From the NCBI RefSeq assembly GCF_018986435.1, contig NZ_JAHMIN010000036.1:1-34360 (forward strand): DNA of 34,360 nucleotides. The letters run 5' to 3'. This stretch comes from Hahella sp. HN01. GTDB taxonomy: Bacteria; Pseudomonadota; Gammaproteobacteria; Pseudomonadales; Oleiphilaceae. Below, piece by piece: positions 14,184 to 23,393 of this stretch (position 1 is the first letter of the stretch; each line of letters opens with the position of its first letter). The position numbers and the translations under genes are program-made. Under the pieces are notes generated by a model. It was given only the letters and a program-made list of their open reading frames with translations. It was not told where the DNA came from and searched no databases.

Positions 14184-14336
14184 AGCTAATACTCCTGATG
14201 CGTTGTAATGATATTGCTTGGCTAGCCTAGCACGGCCATAGGTTTTCCCCATATTGGCCTTTGCGCTGATAGTCGCAGGTGATTGATTGGTAGAGAGAAG
14301 CCTCCGATATTCATCGAAGGCTTGTTTAGATAAGAT

Positions 14337-15389
14337 CTATCCCTTGTTCTGCACTGGTCTGAATGGGTAAACCCAGCTGGTGAAGGCTTGTACGCTGCGG
14401 GTTTGTATCCATACTTTGCCTTTGCCGCTGAAACGGCAGACAAAACCTTCGCCGGAGAAGAAGAGGGACTTGTATCCGCCGACTTTGGTGATGCTGTAAT
14501 CCAGCCCTTCCGTAAACGCGACGATATTCCCGGTGTCCACGACATAGTCGCCATCCACGTCCAGCATGATCATGCCGCCGTAAGTGTTGAACCAGAGGTC
14601 GCCATCGCCGCTACAGCGAATCAGGAAGAGGCTTTCGCCTGAGAAGAAACCTTTGGTCAGCCCCTGCCATTTGGTTTCCACCGTCACGCCCATGTCGGAG
14701 GCGACAAATGCGGAGTTCTGCAGAAAGACTGTTTCTCCCTGTAGAAATACGTGCGCCAGATCCCCAGGAGACGCCGGCGCGATGCCAATTTCGCCGGGAC
14801 CGTTTTGAGCGGTGAATTCATTGATGAAAATGGACTCGGAGGTTAAGAAGCGGCCCAGGCCGCCTTTCGCCTTGGTCTTCATGACCATGTTGGTGTCCAT
14901 GGTCGCCATTGCGGAGGCTTCCACCCTGAGTGTCTTTCCGCCGGGCACTTGCACCGTCAGGAATGCGAAGTCTGGTCTCCCTTCAATTTTGAATTTAAAG
15001 CCCGGTTGATCCTGCTCCTGATCGATGCTCGCTTCAGGCTCAGCCATGGCGGGGGGGGCAGGCTGCGGTACAGGCTCAGGAGGAGGCGGAACTGGCCTGG
15101 TAATCTCATTGTTTGGCTGCGGCTCTTCCGCTGCAACGACGGCAGGAGCGGGCGCTTCGCTCATTCCTACCTGGCTTTGCACGCCGATTTTAGTCAACGC
15201 CAGTTGAATTTTATCCGCCGTGGTTTCATCAATGCCCTTTTTCACGACCATCGGGGCGCGGGAAAATATCTGCTCGGCGGTCTCAGGCGCGACCTTGAAC
15301 AATTTGGCGAAAGCCTCCACCGCGCTTTCCCGGGTAACGCCAGGATTCAACTCACCTGTCACAGTGACTTGGTATGCTGCTGTGCTCAT
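14337..15389 (-). CDS. AIM24/TIGR00266 family protein with extra N-terminal domain
   Basis: 350 residues. Residues 1-70 (YQVTVTGELNPGVTRESAVEAFAKLFKVAPETAEQIF...APMVVKKGI) form a domain found at the N-terminus of many gammaproteobacterial membrane and signalling proteins. Then comes an acidic Pro/Ala/Glu linker (about 75-130), then a full AIM24 domain (SESIFINEFTAQNGPGEIGIA, FFSGESLFLIRCSGDGDLW, VDTGNIVAFTEGLDY, GKGKVWIQTRS). ATG 15389 has AAGGAG at 7 bases; ATG 15392 is too close. Last gene of the M48-AIM24 operon, 11 bases after its neighbour. Confidence 0.88.
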   Translation of the reverse strand: MSTAAYQVTVTGELNPGVTRESAVEAFAKLFKVAPETAEQIFSRAPMVVKKGIDETTADKIQLALTKIGVQSQVGMSEAPAPAVVAAEEPQPNNEITRPVPPPPEPVPQPAPPAMAEPEASIDQEQDQPGFKFKIEGRPDFAFLTVQVPGGKTLRVEASAMATMDTNMVMKTKAKGGLGRFLTSESIFINEFTAQNGPGEIGIAPASPGDLAHVFLQGETVFLQNSAFVASDMGVTVETKWQGLTKGFFSGESLFLIRCSGDGDLWFNTYGGMIMLDVDGDYVVDTGNIVAFTEGLDYSITKVGGYKSLFFSGEGFVCRFSGKGKVWIQTRSVQAFTSWVYPFRPVQNKG

Positions 15390-15400
15390 CATCACTCTCC

Positions 15401-16084
15401 TTAAGCTTTGCGCGGCTTCAAGCCTGAGGACATCGCCCATCCGAAGCTGGATGGATTATGCGACTGACACCAGACGGTGCCCTTGCCGTGGAATTTACAA
15501 ACCAGCCCTTCGCCGCCGAGGAACGAATGCATCCAGCTTTTGCCGGCTTTGGTGATGGTGAAATCCAGCGTCTCGTTGAAGGCGACGATATGGCCGGTAT
15601 CGACGATATATTCCCCGTCCACCTCCACCGGATAAATGGCGCCAAAAGAGTTGAGCAGCACTTTGCCTTTTCCTTTCATATGCAGCCAGAACATGCTCTC
15701 TCCCGAGAGGATAGACTTGAACCCTTGCCAGCCTAAATCGATTTCCACGCTGTGTTCGCAGGCCATGAAGGAGCCGCCCTGTACGATCAGGCTCTCATTG
15801 TCCAGTTCATAGGCCATCATGTCGCCAGCGAGCGTCGCGCCGAACCAGACTTCACCGTCGCCGGATTTGGGTTCGAAGTGGTTAAGAAACAAAGATTCGC
15901 CTGCGACCATGCGTTTGATCGCTTTCATCAGGCCGCCGCCTTGCTTCTTATGCGTTGTCGTCGTGACGTCCATATTGCCGCTCATGGCGATCATGGCGCC
16001 AGATTCCGCCGTACAGATCTCGCCCTGGGCCAGTTTGACTTTCGCCGCGGTGTTGCCAGGGCGATGGATAAGTTCGATGTCCAT
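15401..16084 (-). CDS. AIM24/TIGR00266 family protein
   Basis: 227 residues, a single AIM24 domain: GEICTAESGAMIAM, VAGESLFLNHFEPKSGDGEVWFG, LSGESMFWLHMKGKGKVLLNSFGAI, VDTGHIVAFNETLDFTITKAG, FLGGEGLVCKFHGKGTVWCQS. Soluble, no signal peptide. Starts 10 bases after the previous AIM24 gene ends and is clearly cotranscribed. The close similarity of the three operon copies in order of motifs points to tandem duplication, but their sequences have diverged well beyond recent copies. Confidence 0.9.
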   Translation of the reverse strand: MDIELIHRPGNTAAKVKLAQGEICTAESGAMIAMSGNMDVTTTTHKKQGGGLMKAIKRMVAGESLFLNHFEPKSGDGEVWFGATLAGDMMAYELDNESLIVQGGSFMACEHSVEIDLGWQGFKSILSGESMFWLHMKGKGKVLLNSFGAIYPVEVDGEYIVDTGHIVAFNETLDFTITKAGKSWMHSFLGGEGLVCKFHGKGTVWCQSHNPSSFGWAMSSGLKPRKA

Positions 16085-16094
16085 AGTGCGCCCC

Positions 16095-16757
16095 TTAGAA
16101 AAGTTTTGGGTTGATCCAGTCGGTCAGACCGGAAATGCTGCGGGTTTGAATGATGACTTTGCCTTTGCCTTCGACCCGGGTTACCAGACCTTCGCCGCCG
16201 AAGAAGCTGGAGAACAGGCCGCCAGCTAGCTGGATATGCAGGCTCAGGCCTGGGTCATAGGCCACCAGATGACTGGTGTCGACGATATACTCGCCATCAA
16301 TCTCTTTTTCGAGCAGGGCGCCGTAGGCTCCGTACCAGACTTTGCCTGTGCCGGAGACAACCAGCTTGAACAGACCTTCCTTGGCGATGAAGGATTTGAA
16401 TCCCGCCCAGCGCACACCCAGCGTGACGCCTTCCGTCGCGGCCAGAAAGGCGCCCGGCTGGAAACACAAGGTTTCATTATTCAATTCAGCGCAGCGCACC
16501 TCCCCTGGAGTAGGCTGCACCAAGGTCAGCTTTCGCACGCCGCTGGTGTTATTGCTGAAGCGGTTAATGAAGAAGGTTTCGCCTCCCAGAAATTTTCTTA
16601 GGATGGCGATAAAAAACGATCCATTGGTGCGCGTTTCCATATCCAGGTCCGCCGACATGCTGGACATGGCGTCGGACTCCGCCGTGATCTGCTCGCCGGG
16701 CTCCAGTTCGACGTCCACGTAACCGAACGCGGCGCCTCCTTTTATCTCTGCCTTCAT
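16095..16757 (-). CDS. AIM24/TIGR00266 family protein
   Basis: 220 residues, single AIM24 domain: GEQITAESDAMSSM, GGETFFINRFSNNTSGVRKLTL, IAKEGLFKLVVSGTGKVWYGAYGAL, VDTSHLVAYDPGLSLHIQLAGG, FFGGEGLVTRVEGKGKVIIQTRS. A GGAG lies before the ATG. Lies 54 bases after the M48 protease gene on the same strand, so the protease and the three AIM24 proteins probably act together at the membrane. Confidence 0.9.
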   Translation of the reverse strand: MKAEIKGGAAFGYVDVELEPGEQITAESDAMSSMSADLDMETRTNGSFFIAILRKFLGGETFFINRFSNNTSGVRKLTLVQPTPGEVRCAELNNETLCFQPGAFLAATEGVTLGVRWAGFKSFIAKEGLFKLVVSGTGKVWYGAYGALLEKEIDGEYIVDTSHLVAYDPGLSLHIQLAGGLFSSFFGGEGLVTRVEGKGKVIIQTRSISGLTDWINPKLF

Positions 16758-16811
16758 GCGCTATCTCCGTTGTCGATAACTTTATTTCTTCGAATTTCGA
16801 TGGAGCGGACT

Positions 16812-17969
16812 CTATTTTTCCGCCACAAACTCTTTGACCAGTTGCTTCAGTCTCTGGAATTCCGGCTCCAGATTGCGGTAGTCGCCTTCCTGATCACTGA
16901 TCCGCTCTTGAAGATCGGCGATGCGATCCTCGGTGGCTGGATGCGAGCTCAGGAATCCCATGGTGTCTTTCATCAGATCCCTGGCGTCTTCGTCTTCAAT
17001 TTTCTCAAGGCGCTTTTTCTCTTCTTCGATGATTTTATCGAAGAAGGAAATCAAGCCTTTAGGGTCGATATTGGCGCGTTTTAGCAATTCCAGTCCCTTG
17101 GCGTCGGCGTCCGACTCAAACCCTCTGGAATAGCTCTGGTTCAGCAATAGCGGCGCTGCATTGGCCACGGTCGCCAGCAGACCGCTGACGTCGCCGAACA
17201 GCGCCTGAGCCAACGCGTAAGTGCCGGCGGCTCCCATAATATTGCGCACGCCATGCTGCTCCGTGACATGTGATATTTCATGCGCCATGACGCCAAGAAC
17301 CTCACTGGCGTTATCTGCGGCCAGGATCAGTCCAGAGTTAATAACGATGTATCCCCCAGGCAATGCGAAAGCGTTGATGTCGGATGAGTTGGATACGTAA
17401 ACCTTGTAGGTGTAACGCTCATCTTTCACGGCATTAATCAGTGGATCAGTAAGCGCGGCGACCGCTTGTTTGCCATCTTCGGATTCAAGTAGCTCATTCT
17501 CTACCTGATACTGGCCGAATACCGTCTTGCCCAGTTTCTCTTCCCACTCAGCGGGAACCTGCTTTGCGGCGACGGCGGTGATGCTATCCATAAAAACGAC
17601 AATAGAAAGCGGCGTGCCGATGATCAACGCCACGACAATGACCAGCACTGACCAGTTAATACGACGTACATTACGCGCCTTGCGTAGCTGGCCCTGCAGA
17701 TGATTATCCTGATGCAGAGCAGGGTGATGTAGGATGCTGCGATCGCTGGTGTAGAGGCTCCACTCGGGAAAGTCGGGATGAGTGATAAAAACCAGCCTAT
17801 CGCTAGCCCCGCCCATTTTGACCTGGGCGCCGGTGACAGGAAAGCGAACGCTACTCTCGCCATTGGAGAACTCGACGAACCCGCTGGACACCGTCAGGGA
17901 GCCAGAAGCTCTGCCGTTATTGAATTGCTCGTGAAACGCATGGGCCTGATAGGTTTGCGTTGGTTCCAT
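16812..17969 (-). CDS. Membrane-anchored M48 family metalloprotease
   Basis: 385 residues. The N-terminal 95 residues form a soluble beta-rich domain seen in other M48 proteins (DUF7092-like). One membrane segment (about 105-127, VLVIVVALIIGTPLSIVVFM) follows. The periplasmic-type protease domain has the zinc motif H230-E231-x-x-H234 (MAHEISHVTEQHG), the third ligand E285 in RGFESDADAKGLELL, and the usual NAFALPGGYIVINSGL strand. It resembles HtpX/BepA/LoiP-type quality-control proteases. Ends with a charged helical tail. First gene of the operon with three AIM24 genes; AGGAAGGG precedes the ATG. Confidence 0.92.
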   Translation of the reverse strand: MEPTQTYQAHAFHEQFNNGRASGSLTVSSGFVEFSNGESSVRFPVTGAQVKMGGASDRLVFITHPDFPEWSLYTSDRSILHHPALHQDNHLQGQLRKARNVRRINWSVLVIVVALIIGTPLSIVVFMDSITAVAAKQVPAEWEEKLGKTVFGQYQVENELLESEDGKQAVAALTDPLINAVKDERYTYKVYVSNSSDINAFALPGGYIVINSGLILAADNASEVLGVMAHEISHVTEQHGVRNIMGAAGTYALAQALFGDVSGLLATVANAAPLLLNQSYSRGFESDADAKGLELLKRANIDPKGLISFFDKIIEEEKKRLEKIEDEDARDLMKDTMGFLSSHPATEDRIADLQERISDQEGDYRNLEPEFQRLKQLVKEFVAEK

Positions 17970-18202
17970 TCATCCCTTCCTGTATGAAATTCTGAAGTGC
18001 TGAAGAGTAATAAAAAGGACAAGTTGTCAGGGACGGAATTAAATCCTCTTTCTTAATCGCCGTAAAGCAGAAACGGGGAAAAAGGCTTTGATTTAAAATA
18101 GTTGCAAACTTTAGCTGGCGCAAACGCCGTGACCCCTATGTTAAGGCGATCACTTTACTGTGATGAACTATCTTGTTTTCACTGTCTACTGAATACACTG
18201 CA

Positions 18203-18211
18203 TGCTAGAAT
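18203..18211 (+). promoter_or_regulatory. Extended -10 promoter element (candidate)
   Basis: TGCTAGAAT gives an extended -10 (TGn before TAGAAT), 48 bases before the start of the lipoprotein gene. No good -35 at 17 bases, which extended -10 promoters can lack. Confidence 0.4.
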
Positions 18212-18258
18212 CGCGCGCTTTTTATTCAAATGTAGTCTGTGGAAGTTAGAGTAAAGTT

Positions 18259-20526
18259 ATGATGCTGCCCCGTTATTTGTCTGTTTTGTTGCTCTTGGGA
18301 GCGTTTATTTGTTTGCCTGGTTGCGGTGGTGGAGGCGGAAATTCTGCTGCCGATAACAGCAATAGCGGAAGCGTGGAAACTGGCGGGGAGCAGGGAGATA
18401 ATTCTGGCGATACGAGCAATCCATCTAATCCCTGTGACGCCCCTGTCGGAACACAAGCTGATCTATCTGAAGATTGCCGAACTAAAGATTGGGAGCCGGC
18501 AAGCTCTCCCGATAGGTTTAAGGCGGGGCCTTCCGGTCTTTTGTATGTCCTGAGTAGTGAGGATGCAAGCAAGATATATAGATGGAACCTGACTACCCAG
18601 CGCTATATCAATCCTATTACGCTGTTAAATCCAATATCCGATTTTGAATATTCCGCATCGCATGAACGCCTGCTTTTAGGGCATCAGAACGGCGAAATTA
18701 CGGCGATTGATATTACTAAAGATAAAACAGAACGCCCTTTCGCTAAGCCTGGCCTTAATATCATTAAACTTGTCGCGGCCGGCGACGATTTGTGGGTTGT
18801 GGTCCCTGGTGACCGTGATCCTTACTACAGCCCCGATGTTCTCTATTTATTGGACGCAGTCGGGCAAGTTAAGAGCAGTACTTCTATTAATGATCAGCTA
18901 TACACTCTGCAATGGAATTCTGAGACTGGCCGTCTTTATTTCTTTGGTTACCAGACATTTCCGGGCACGGAATACTATTTCTGCGGATCAGGTGATTATG
19001 TGACTAAAGGCGGTCTCTATTGGAGACGCTACAACAAGGATGCCGCGACAATTGAGCACTCCTCCGAGTTGGCGAGGTGCCTGGAAGACGGAGATTTTTC
19101 GTTGAGTCCTGACGGGGGAGCGCTGGTTGATCTGCGGGCCCAAATTCATGACTTAGACGGAGACTCCGCCCTAACTAAGCTTAGAAGTCCTTTTACTGAT
19201 CCTGATGCCTTCGGGTTTGGGGAGTACAAATACAAGCAGACTCTCTGGCTTGAAGGACATATTCTGGCGAGCTACATTCATGAGGGAAAAACCTATCTCA
19301 TTAGGTGGGACGATACTCGCCAGGTAGTGGATTACCGGATATACCCGGGAGTTGCAAAGGCGTTGGTTGACGCCGGAAATCAAGTGGCGCTTGTGGTTGA
19401 AGATGGCGGTGAAACATTTATTTATAGCTACGATATCCGTCTGGACGATGATGGCGACGGCGTACCAAATCGTGACGATGCTTTTCCAGCGGACATCTCC
19501 GCCTCTAAAGACTCTGATAACGACGGTTATCCCGATGAATGGAACCCCGGCTTCACCGATGCTGATACGACGACAGGATTGTCCCTGGACGACTATCCCA
19601 ATGATTCGTCATGCGCTCTGATTGAGCATGGCTCGCCCATGGACGTCAGTCTGTGTGATATCGCGAGAATGCATTCTGAGGTTGTTGCGACGATCGTTCA
19701 GGGTAATCGGCAAGGGGATGTGTTTGCTCTGAATGGCGATCGCAACGCCATCTATCGTTGGTCCGCTGTCGACCATGGATATAAAAATCCATGGCGTTTA
19801 AGTCAGCCTGTCGTCGATATGAGTTATTCCGATAGCGTTAAGCGGCTTTATGTTCTGTACAAGAATGGTGAAGTCAGATACTTCGATGAGGAAAATGAGA
19901 ATCGCTTTTTTGCATACATGGTCGGCAATCCCACCTCTATAATAGCCGGAGGAAATGCGGTTATCGTCATGGCGTCTCCAATGTCAGAAGGCGCCTGGTT
20001 GTACGACAACACTGGCCGCATTCTGTCTGAGGCCAGTGTACCGCCGGCATTGAATGGTTGGTATGCTTCGGGCAAAGACGACGCCTTATACTTTTTCTCG
20101 CATGACTTCCCTGAACTCATGATTTCATTTTCCAGCCCTAGGTATTTGGATTACATCGCACAAGTCGATGCTCCGGTATCAGCCGGCTTTTTAGCGTACA
20201 ACCCATTCAAAGATCTGTTGCTTATCGATAGGGCTGTATACAGCTTTGAGGAGGAGGGGAGTCAGCTGACCAATGCCGTTAGCTTGCCTCTGAGTTCGTT
20301 AAAAGGCGCTACCTGGACGAAAAGCAGCGGCCTTCTGGCTGTTTCGGAGATAGAAGATGGCGGGACACTCTTGACGGAATTGAATCCCGCTTTCGAGAAG
20401 GTTGCAGAACAGGAATATGAAGGCGCTCCAGTCGCGGTGTTTGGTGGCGAAGGCGATTATATGGTTGTGACAAAGTCAGACGAACGCATTGAAATAAATG
20501 TCTACGTTCCTGTTGTGACTGATTAA
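18259..20526 (+). CDS. Large lipoprotein: duplicated propeller-like halves around a TSP3-type Ca-binding segment
   Basis: 755 residues. Signal peptide with lipobox L-P-G-C22, then a Gly/Ser/Asn-rich spacer. Residues about 396-430 hold a thrombospondin type 3/EF-hand-like calcium run (DDDGDGVPNRDD...DSDNDGYPDEW). On both sides lie related sections: IYRWNLTTQRYINPITLLNPISD / HERLLLGHQNGEITAID before it, and IYRWSAVDHGYKNPWRLSQPVVD / VKRLYVLYKNGEVRYFD after it. The repeating strands suggest two beta-propeller-like units. Residues after Cys22 are Gly (+2), compatible with outer-membrane sorting. Function unknown; binding of a surface ligand is likely. Monocistronic, with a terminator after it. 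Confidence 0.85.
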   Translation: MMLPRYLSVLLLLGAFICLPGCGGGGGNSAADNSNSGSVETGGEQGDNSGDTSNPSNPCDAPVGTQADLSEDCRTKDWEPASSPDRFKAGPSGLLYVLSSEDASKIYRWNLTTQRYINPITLLNPISDFEYSASHERLLLGHQNGEITAIDITKDKTERPFAKPGLNIIKLVAAGDDLWVVVPGDRDPYYSPDVLYLLDAVGQVKSSTSINDQLYTLQWNSETGRLYFFGYQTFPGTEYYFCGSGDYVTKGGLYWRRYNKDAATIEHSSELARCLEDGDFSLSPDGGALVDLRAQIHDLDGDSALTKLRSPFTDPDAFGFGEYKYKQTLWLEGHILASYIHEGKTYLIRWDDTRQVVDYRIYPGVAKALVDAGNQVALVVEDGGETFIYSYDIRLDDDGDGVPNRDDAFPADISASKDSDNDGYPDEWNPGFTDADTTTGLSLDDYPNDSSCALIEHGSPMDVSLCDIARMHSEVVATIVQGNRQGDVFALNGDRNAIYRWSAVDHGYKNPWRLSQPVVDMSYSDSVKRLYVLYKNGEVRYFDEENENRFFAYMVGNPTSIIAGGNAVIVMASPMSEGAWLYDNTGRILSEASVPPALNGWYASGKDDALYFFSHDFPELMISFSSPRYLDYIAQVDAPVSAGFLAYNPFKDLLLIDRAVYSFEEEGSQLTNAVSLPLSSLKGATWTKSSGLLAVSEIEDGGTLLTELNPAFEKVAEQEYEGAPVAVFGGEGDYMVVTKSDERIEINVYVPVVTD

Positions 20527-20542
20527 CGTTAAATTTTTCTTC

Positions 20543-20570
20543 GGGCGGGAAGTTCTTTTCCGCCCCTTTC
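20543..20570 (+). terminator. Terminator after the lipoprotein gene
   Basis: GGGCGG (20543-20548) pairs with CCGCCC (20560-20565), extended by an A/T part inside, followed by a pyrimidine-rich CTTTC tract. Confidence 0.65.
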
Positions 20571-20737
20571 TACTTCTTTCTCTTCCCCCAATTCCGCAGT
20601 ATTAGGCAAGTCTCCCGCAGGAATGATGTAGTTGCTCTTGTCTGACAAGGACTACACTTTACTGAGCTGTGTATGCCTATCAACCACATCCCGGGTCAGG
20701 GATATAAAGAATCAACGAATACTCTGTGGGGGCGATT

Positions 20738-21196
20738 ATGGGAATCGAACTGACTATTAATGGAGAAAAGCGCTCGCTGGATGTGCCTGAGGATACGCCT
20801 TTGTTGTGGGCGATCCGGGATCATCTGCATTTGACTGGAACCAAGTTCGGATGCGGCATGGCGCAATGTGGCGCGTGTACGGTGCATATGAATGGCTCTG
20901 CGATTCGTTCCTGCGTGACGCCGGTTGGCTCAGTTCAGGGGCAGTCTATCACCACGATAGAGGGGCTGGAGTCGAAGGTCGCCAAGGCGGTGCAGGAAAG
21001 TTGGGAAGAAGAAGCGGTCGTACAGTGTGGATACTGTCAGTCTGGGCAGATCATGTCAGCGGTGGCGCTTTTGCAAAGCAACCCCAAGCCCAGCGACAGT
21101 GACATCGACAGCTTTATGTCAGGCAATATCTGTCGTTGCTCCACCTATGTCCGCATTCGCGCTGCGATCAAGTCCGCAGCAGAAAAGATAGCGTAA
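20738..21196 (+). CDS. 2Fe-2S subunit of a molybdenum hydroxylase (IorA/CoxS-like)
   Basis: 152 residues from ATG 20738, which has GGGG 8 bases upstream (the GTG at 20726 is unlikely). Plant-type cluster ligands C39, C44, C47, C59; second cluster C97, C100, C132, C134 (CGYC...CRC). This is the complete eight-cysteine set of xanthine dehydrogenase family small subunits. It passes electrons from the Mo cofactor. Followed after 9 bases by the Mo subunit. There is no FAD (CoxM-type) subunit gene, so electrons likely go to a cytochrome or other membrane carrier, as in isoquinoline 1-oxidoreductase (IorAB). Confidence 0.93.
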   Translation: MGIELTINGEKRSLDVPEDTPLLWAIRDHLHLTGTKFGCGMAQCGACTVHMNGSAIRSCVTPVGSVQGQSITTIEGLESKVAKAVQESWEEEAVVQCGYCQSGQIMSAVALLQSNPKPSDSDIDSFMSGNICRCSTYVRIRAAIKSAAEKIA

Positions 21197-21205
21197 GGAG
21201 GCTCT

Positions 21206-23392
21206 ATGAAAACCATGAATCCCAGCCTGAGCCGTCGTTCCTTTATCAGCAAATCCACCTTGGGCGGAGCGGGACTGACGTTGGCGCTATCACTGCCTTC
21301 TCTGGCAGGCGCAGCGGAGTCCGGTCCGGGGAAAACCTCGGGCGAGGCGGCTAACCAGGACTTCGCTCCCAACGCATTCGTGCGCATCAGCCCAGACAAC
21401 AAAGTGTACGTTATCAGCAAGCACATCGAGATGGGGCAGGGAACCTACACGGGGCTTGCAACCTTGCTGGCGGAAGAATTGGATGCGGACTGGTCCCAGG
21501 TCGTCGTGGAAGGGGCGGAAGCGGACGCCAAGCGTTATAACAACCTGTTTTGGGGACCATTCCAGGGCACCGGCGGCAGCACCGCCATGGCGAATTCCTA
21601 CCAGCAGATGCGGGAAGCGGGCGCCAAAGCTAAAGCAATGCTAGTCGCTGCTGCGGCGACCTTGTGGAAGGTTCCAGCTGCGGAAATCAAGGTCGAATCC
21701 GGCAAAGTGAGCCACAGCGGAACCTCCAGACAAGCCAGCTTCGGAGATCTGGCGGAACTGGCGGCTATGCAGCCAGTGCCGGAAACGGCGACCTTGAAAG
21801 ATCCCAAAGACTTTCGCCTGATTGGTAAGAAGCTGGTGCGTAAAGATCCGGGTAAAACCAACGGAACGGCGATTTTTACCCAGGATGTGCAACTCCCAGG
21901 CATGCTGACGGCGTTGATCGCCCATGCTCCCAAAGCAGGGGGTAAGGTCAAAACAGTGGACGACTCCGCGGCGCGGAAAGTGCCTGGTGTCGTGTCGGTC
22001 ATGCAGATACCCGCTGGCGTGGCGGTATTGGCGCAGGACTTCTGGTCCGCGAAAAAAGGCCGGGACGCCCTCAAAGTGGAATGGGACGACAGCACTGCGT
22101 TTCGTAAAAGCTCAGCGACTATTCTCAAGGAGTACCGCGAAGAGCTGAATAAGCCGGGGACGCCCGTCTTGCGCAATGGCGACTTCGATGCGGCATACGC
22201 TGCGGCGGAAAAGCAGTTTGACGCCATCTATGAGTTCCCCTTTCTGGCCCACGCGGCGATGGAGCCGATGAACTGCGTGATTCAGAAGAAAGAGAATGGC
22301 GCTGAACTTTGGTATGGCTGCCAGTTTCAGACGGGGGACCAGATGCAGGTCTCACAGATCCTGGGCGTACCGATGGAAAACGTGAAGATCAATATGCTGT
22401 TGGCGGGAGGCAGTTTTGGCCGTCGAGCCAACTCGCACTCTGATTACATCGTTGAAGCTACGCAGGTCGCCAAAGCCTATTCGGAGTCCGTCCCGATCAA
22501 GTTGGTGTGGACCCGTGAAGATGATATGCGTGGCTGGTACTACCGTCCCATCTATATACACCAGATCTCTGCGACCTTGGGTGCGGACGGTTACCCCTCC
22601 GCCTGGCGTCATCGCATTGTGGGCCAGTCGATTATTTCCGGTACTGGCTTTGAAGGCATGATGAAAGACGGTATTGATCCGACCTCTGTAGAAGGAGCCT
22701 CCAACCTGCCTTACCACGTCGCCAACATGCAGGTGGATTTGCACACGATCAAGGAGGGCGTGCCCATTCTATGGTGGCGCTCCGTTGGATCGACCCACAC
22801 AGCTTATTCCACAGAGACTTTTATCGACGAACTGGCCAAATCCGCCGGTAAGGACCCGGTCGCCTACCGCATGAAACTGCTGGAAGGCCATCCGCGTCAT
22901 CAGGGCGTATTGAAGCTGGCGGCGGAAAAAGCCGGCTGGGATAAACCGTTGCCGAAAGGGCGTTTTCGCGGCGTGGCGGTGCATGAATCTTTCAATTCAT
23001 ACGTGGCCCAGGTCGCGGAGATTGAGGCAGTGGACGACAACCGCTTCCGTATCGTGAAAATCACCTGTGCGGTGGACTGTGGGCTCGCCATCAACCCCGA
23101 CATTATCAAAGCGCAAATGCAGGGGGGGATTGGCTATGGCTTATCGCCAGCGCTGGTCAGTGAGATCACCTTGGAGGATGGCGCGGTCAAGCAATCCAAC
23201 TTCCATGACTACCAAGTGCTGCGCATGAATCAAATGCCGGATGTGGAAGTGCATATCGTGCCTTCGGCGGAGCCGCCCACCGGCGTTGGCGAGCCGGGTA
23301 CGCCGGTTGCAGCGCCTGCGGTGGCCAATGCGTTGTTCGCCGCGACAGGAGAAATCCCTCGCAGCCTTCCATTCAAGAACCTGTTCGCCTGA
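21206..23392 (+). CDS. Tat-exported molybdopterin-binding subunit (IorB-like, xanthine dehydrogenase family)
   Basis: 728 residues. Twin-arginine signal SRRSFISKS followed by a hydrophobic stretch and LAGA, so the enzyme is exported folded with its partner to the periplasm. Mo-cofactor domains: EMGQGTYTGLATLLAEELD, GGSFGRRA, WWRSVGSTHTAYSTETFIDELA, and the catalytic Glu (E696) in GVGEPGTP near the end. Likely an oxidoreductase for an aldehyde or N-heterocycle; substrate not determinable. AGGAGG is ideally placed before the ATG. It shares an operon with the Fe-S subunit and the XdhC-type gene. Confidence 0.93.
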   Translation: MKTMNPSLSRRSFISKSTLGGAGLTLALSLPSLAGAAESGPGKTSGEAANQDFAPNAFVRISPDNKVYVISKHIEMGQGTYTGLATLLAEELDADWSQVVVEGAEADAKRYNNLFWGPFQGTGGSTAMANSYQQMREAGAKAKAMLVAAAATLWKVPAAEIKVESGKVSHSGTSRQASFGDLAELAAMQPVPETATLKDPKDFRLIGKKLVRKDPGKTNGTAIFTQDVQLPGMLTALIAHAPKAGGKVKTVDDSAARKVPGVVSVMQIPAGVAVLAQDFWSAKKGRDALKVEWDDSTAFRKSSATILKEYREELNKPGTPVLRNGDFDAAYAAAEKQFDAIYEFPFLAHAAMEPMNCVIQKKENGAELWYGCQFQTGDQMQVSQILGVPMENVKINMLLAGGSFGRRANSHSDYIVEATQVAKAYSESVPIKLVWTREDDMRGWYYRPIYIHQISATLGADGYPSAWRHRIVGQSIISGTGFEGMMKDGIDPTSVEGASNLPYHVANMQVDLHTIKEGVPILWWRSVGSTHTAYSTETFIDELAKSAGKDPVAYRMKLLEGHPRHQGVLKLAAEKAGWDKPLPKGRFRGVAVHESFNSYVAQVAEIEAVDDNRFRIVKITCAVDCGLAINPDIIKAQMQGGIGYGLSPALVSEITLEDGAVKQSNFHDYQVLRMNQMPDVEVHIVPSAEPPTGVGEPGTPVAAPAVANALFAATGEIPRSLPFKNLFA

Positions 23393-23393
23393 T

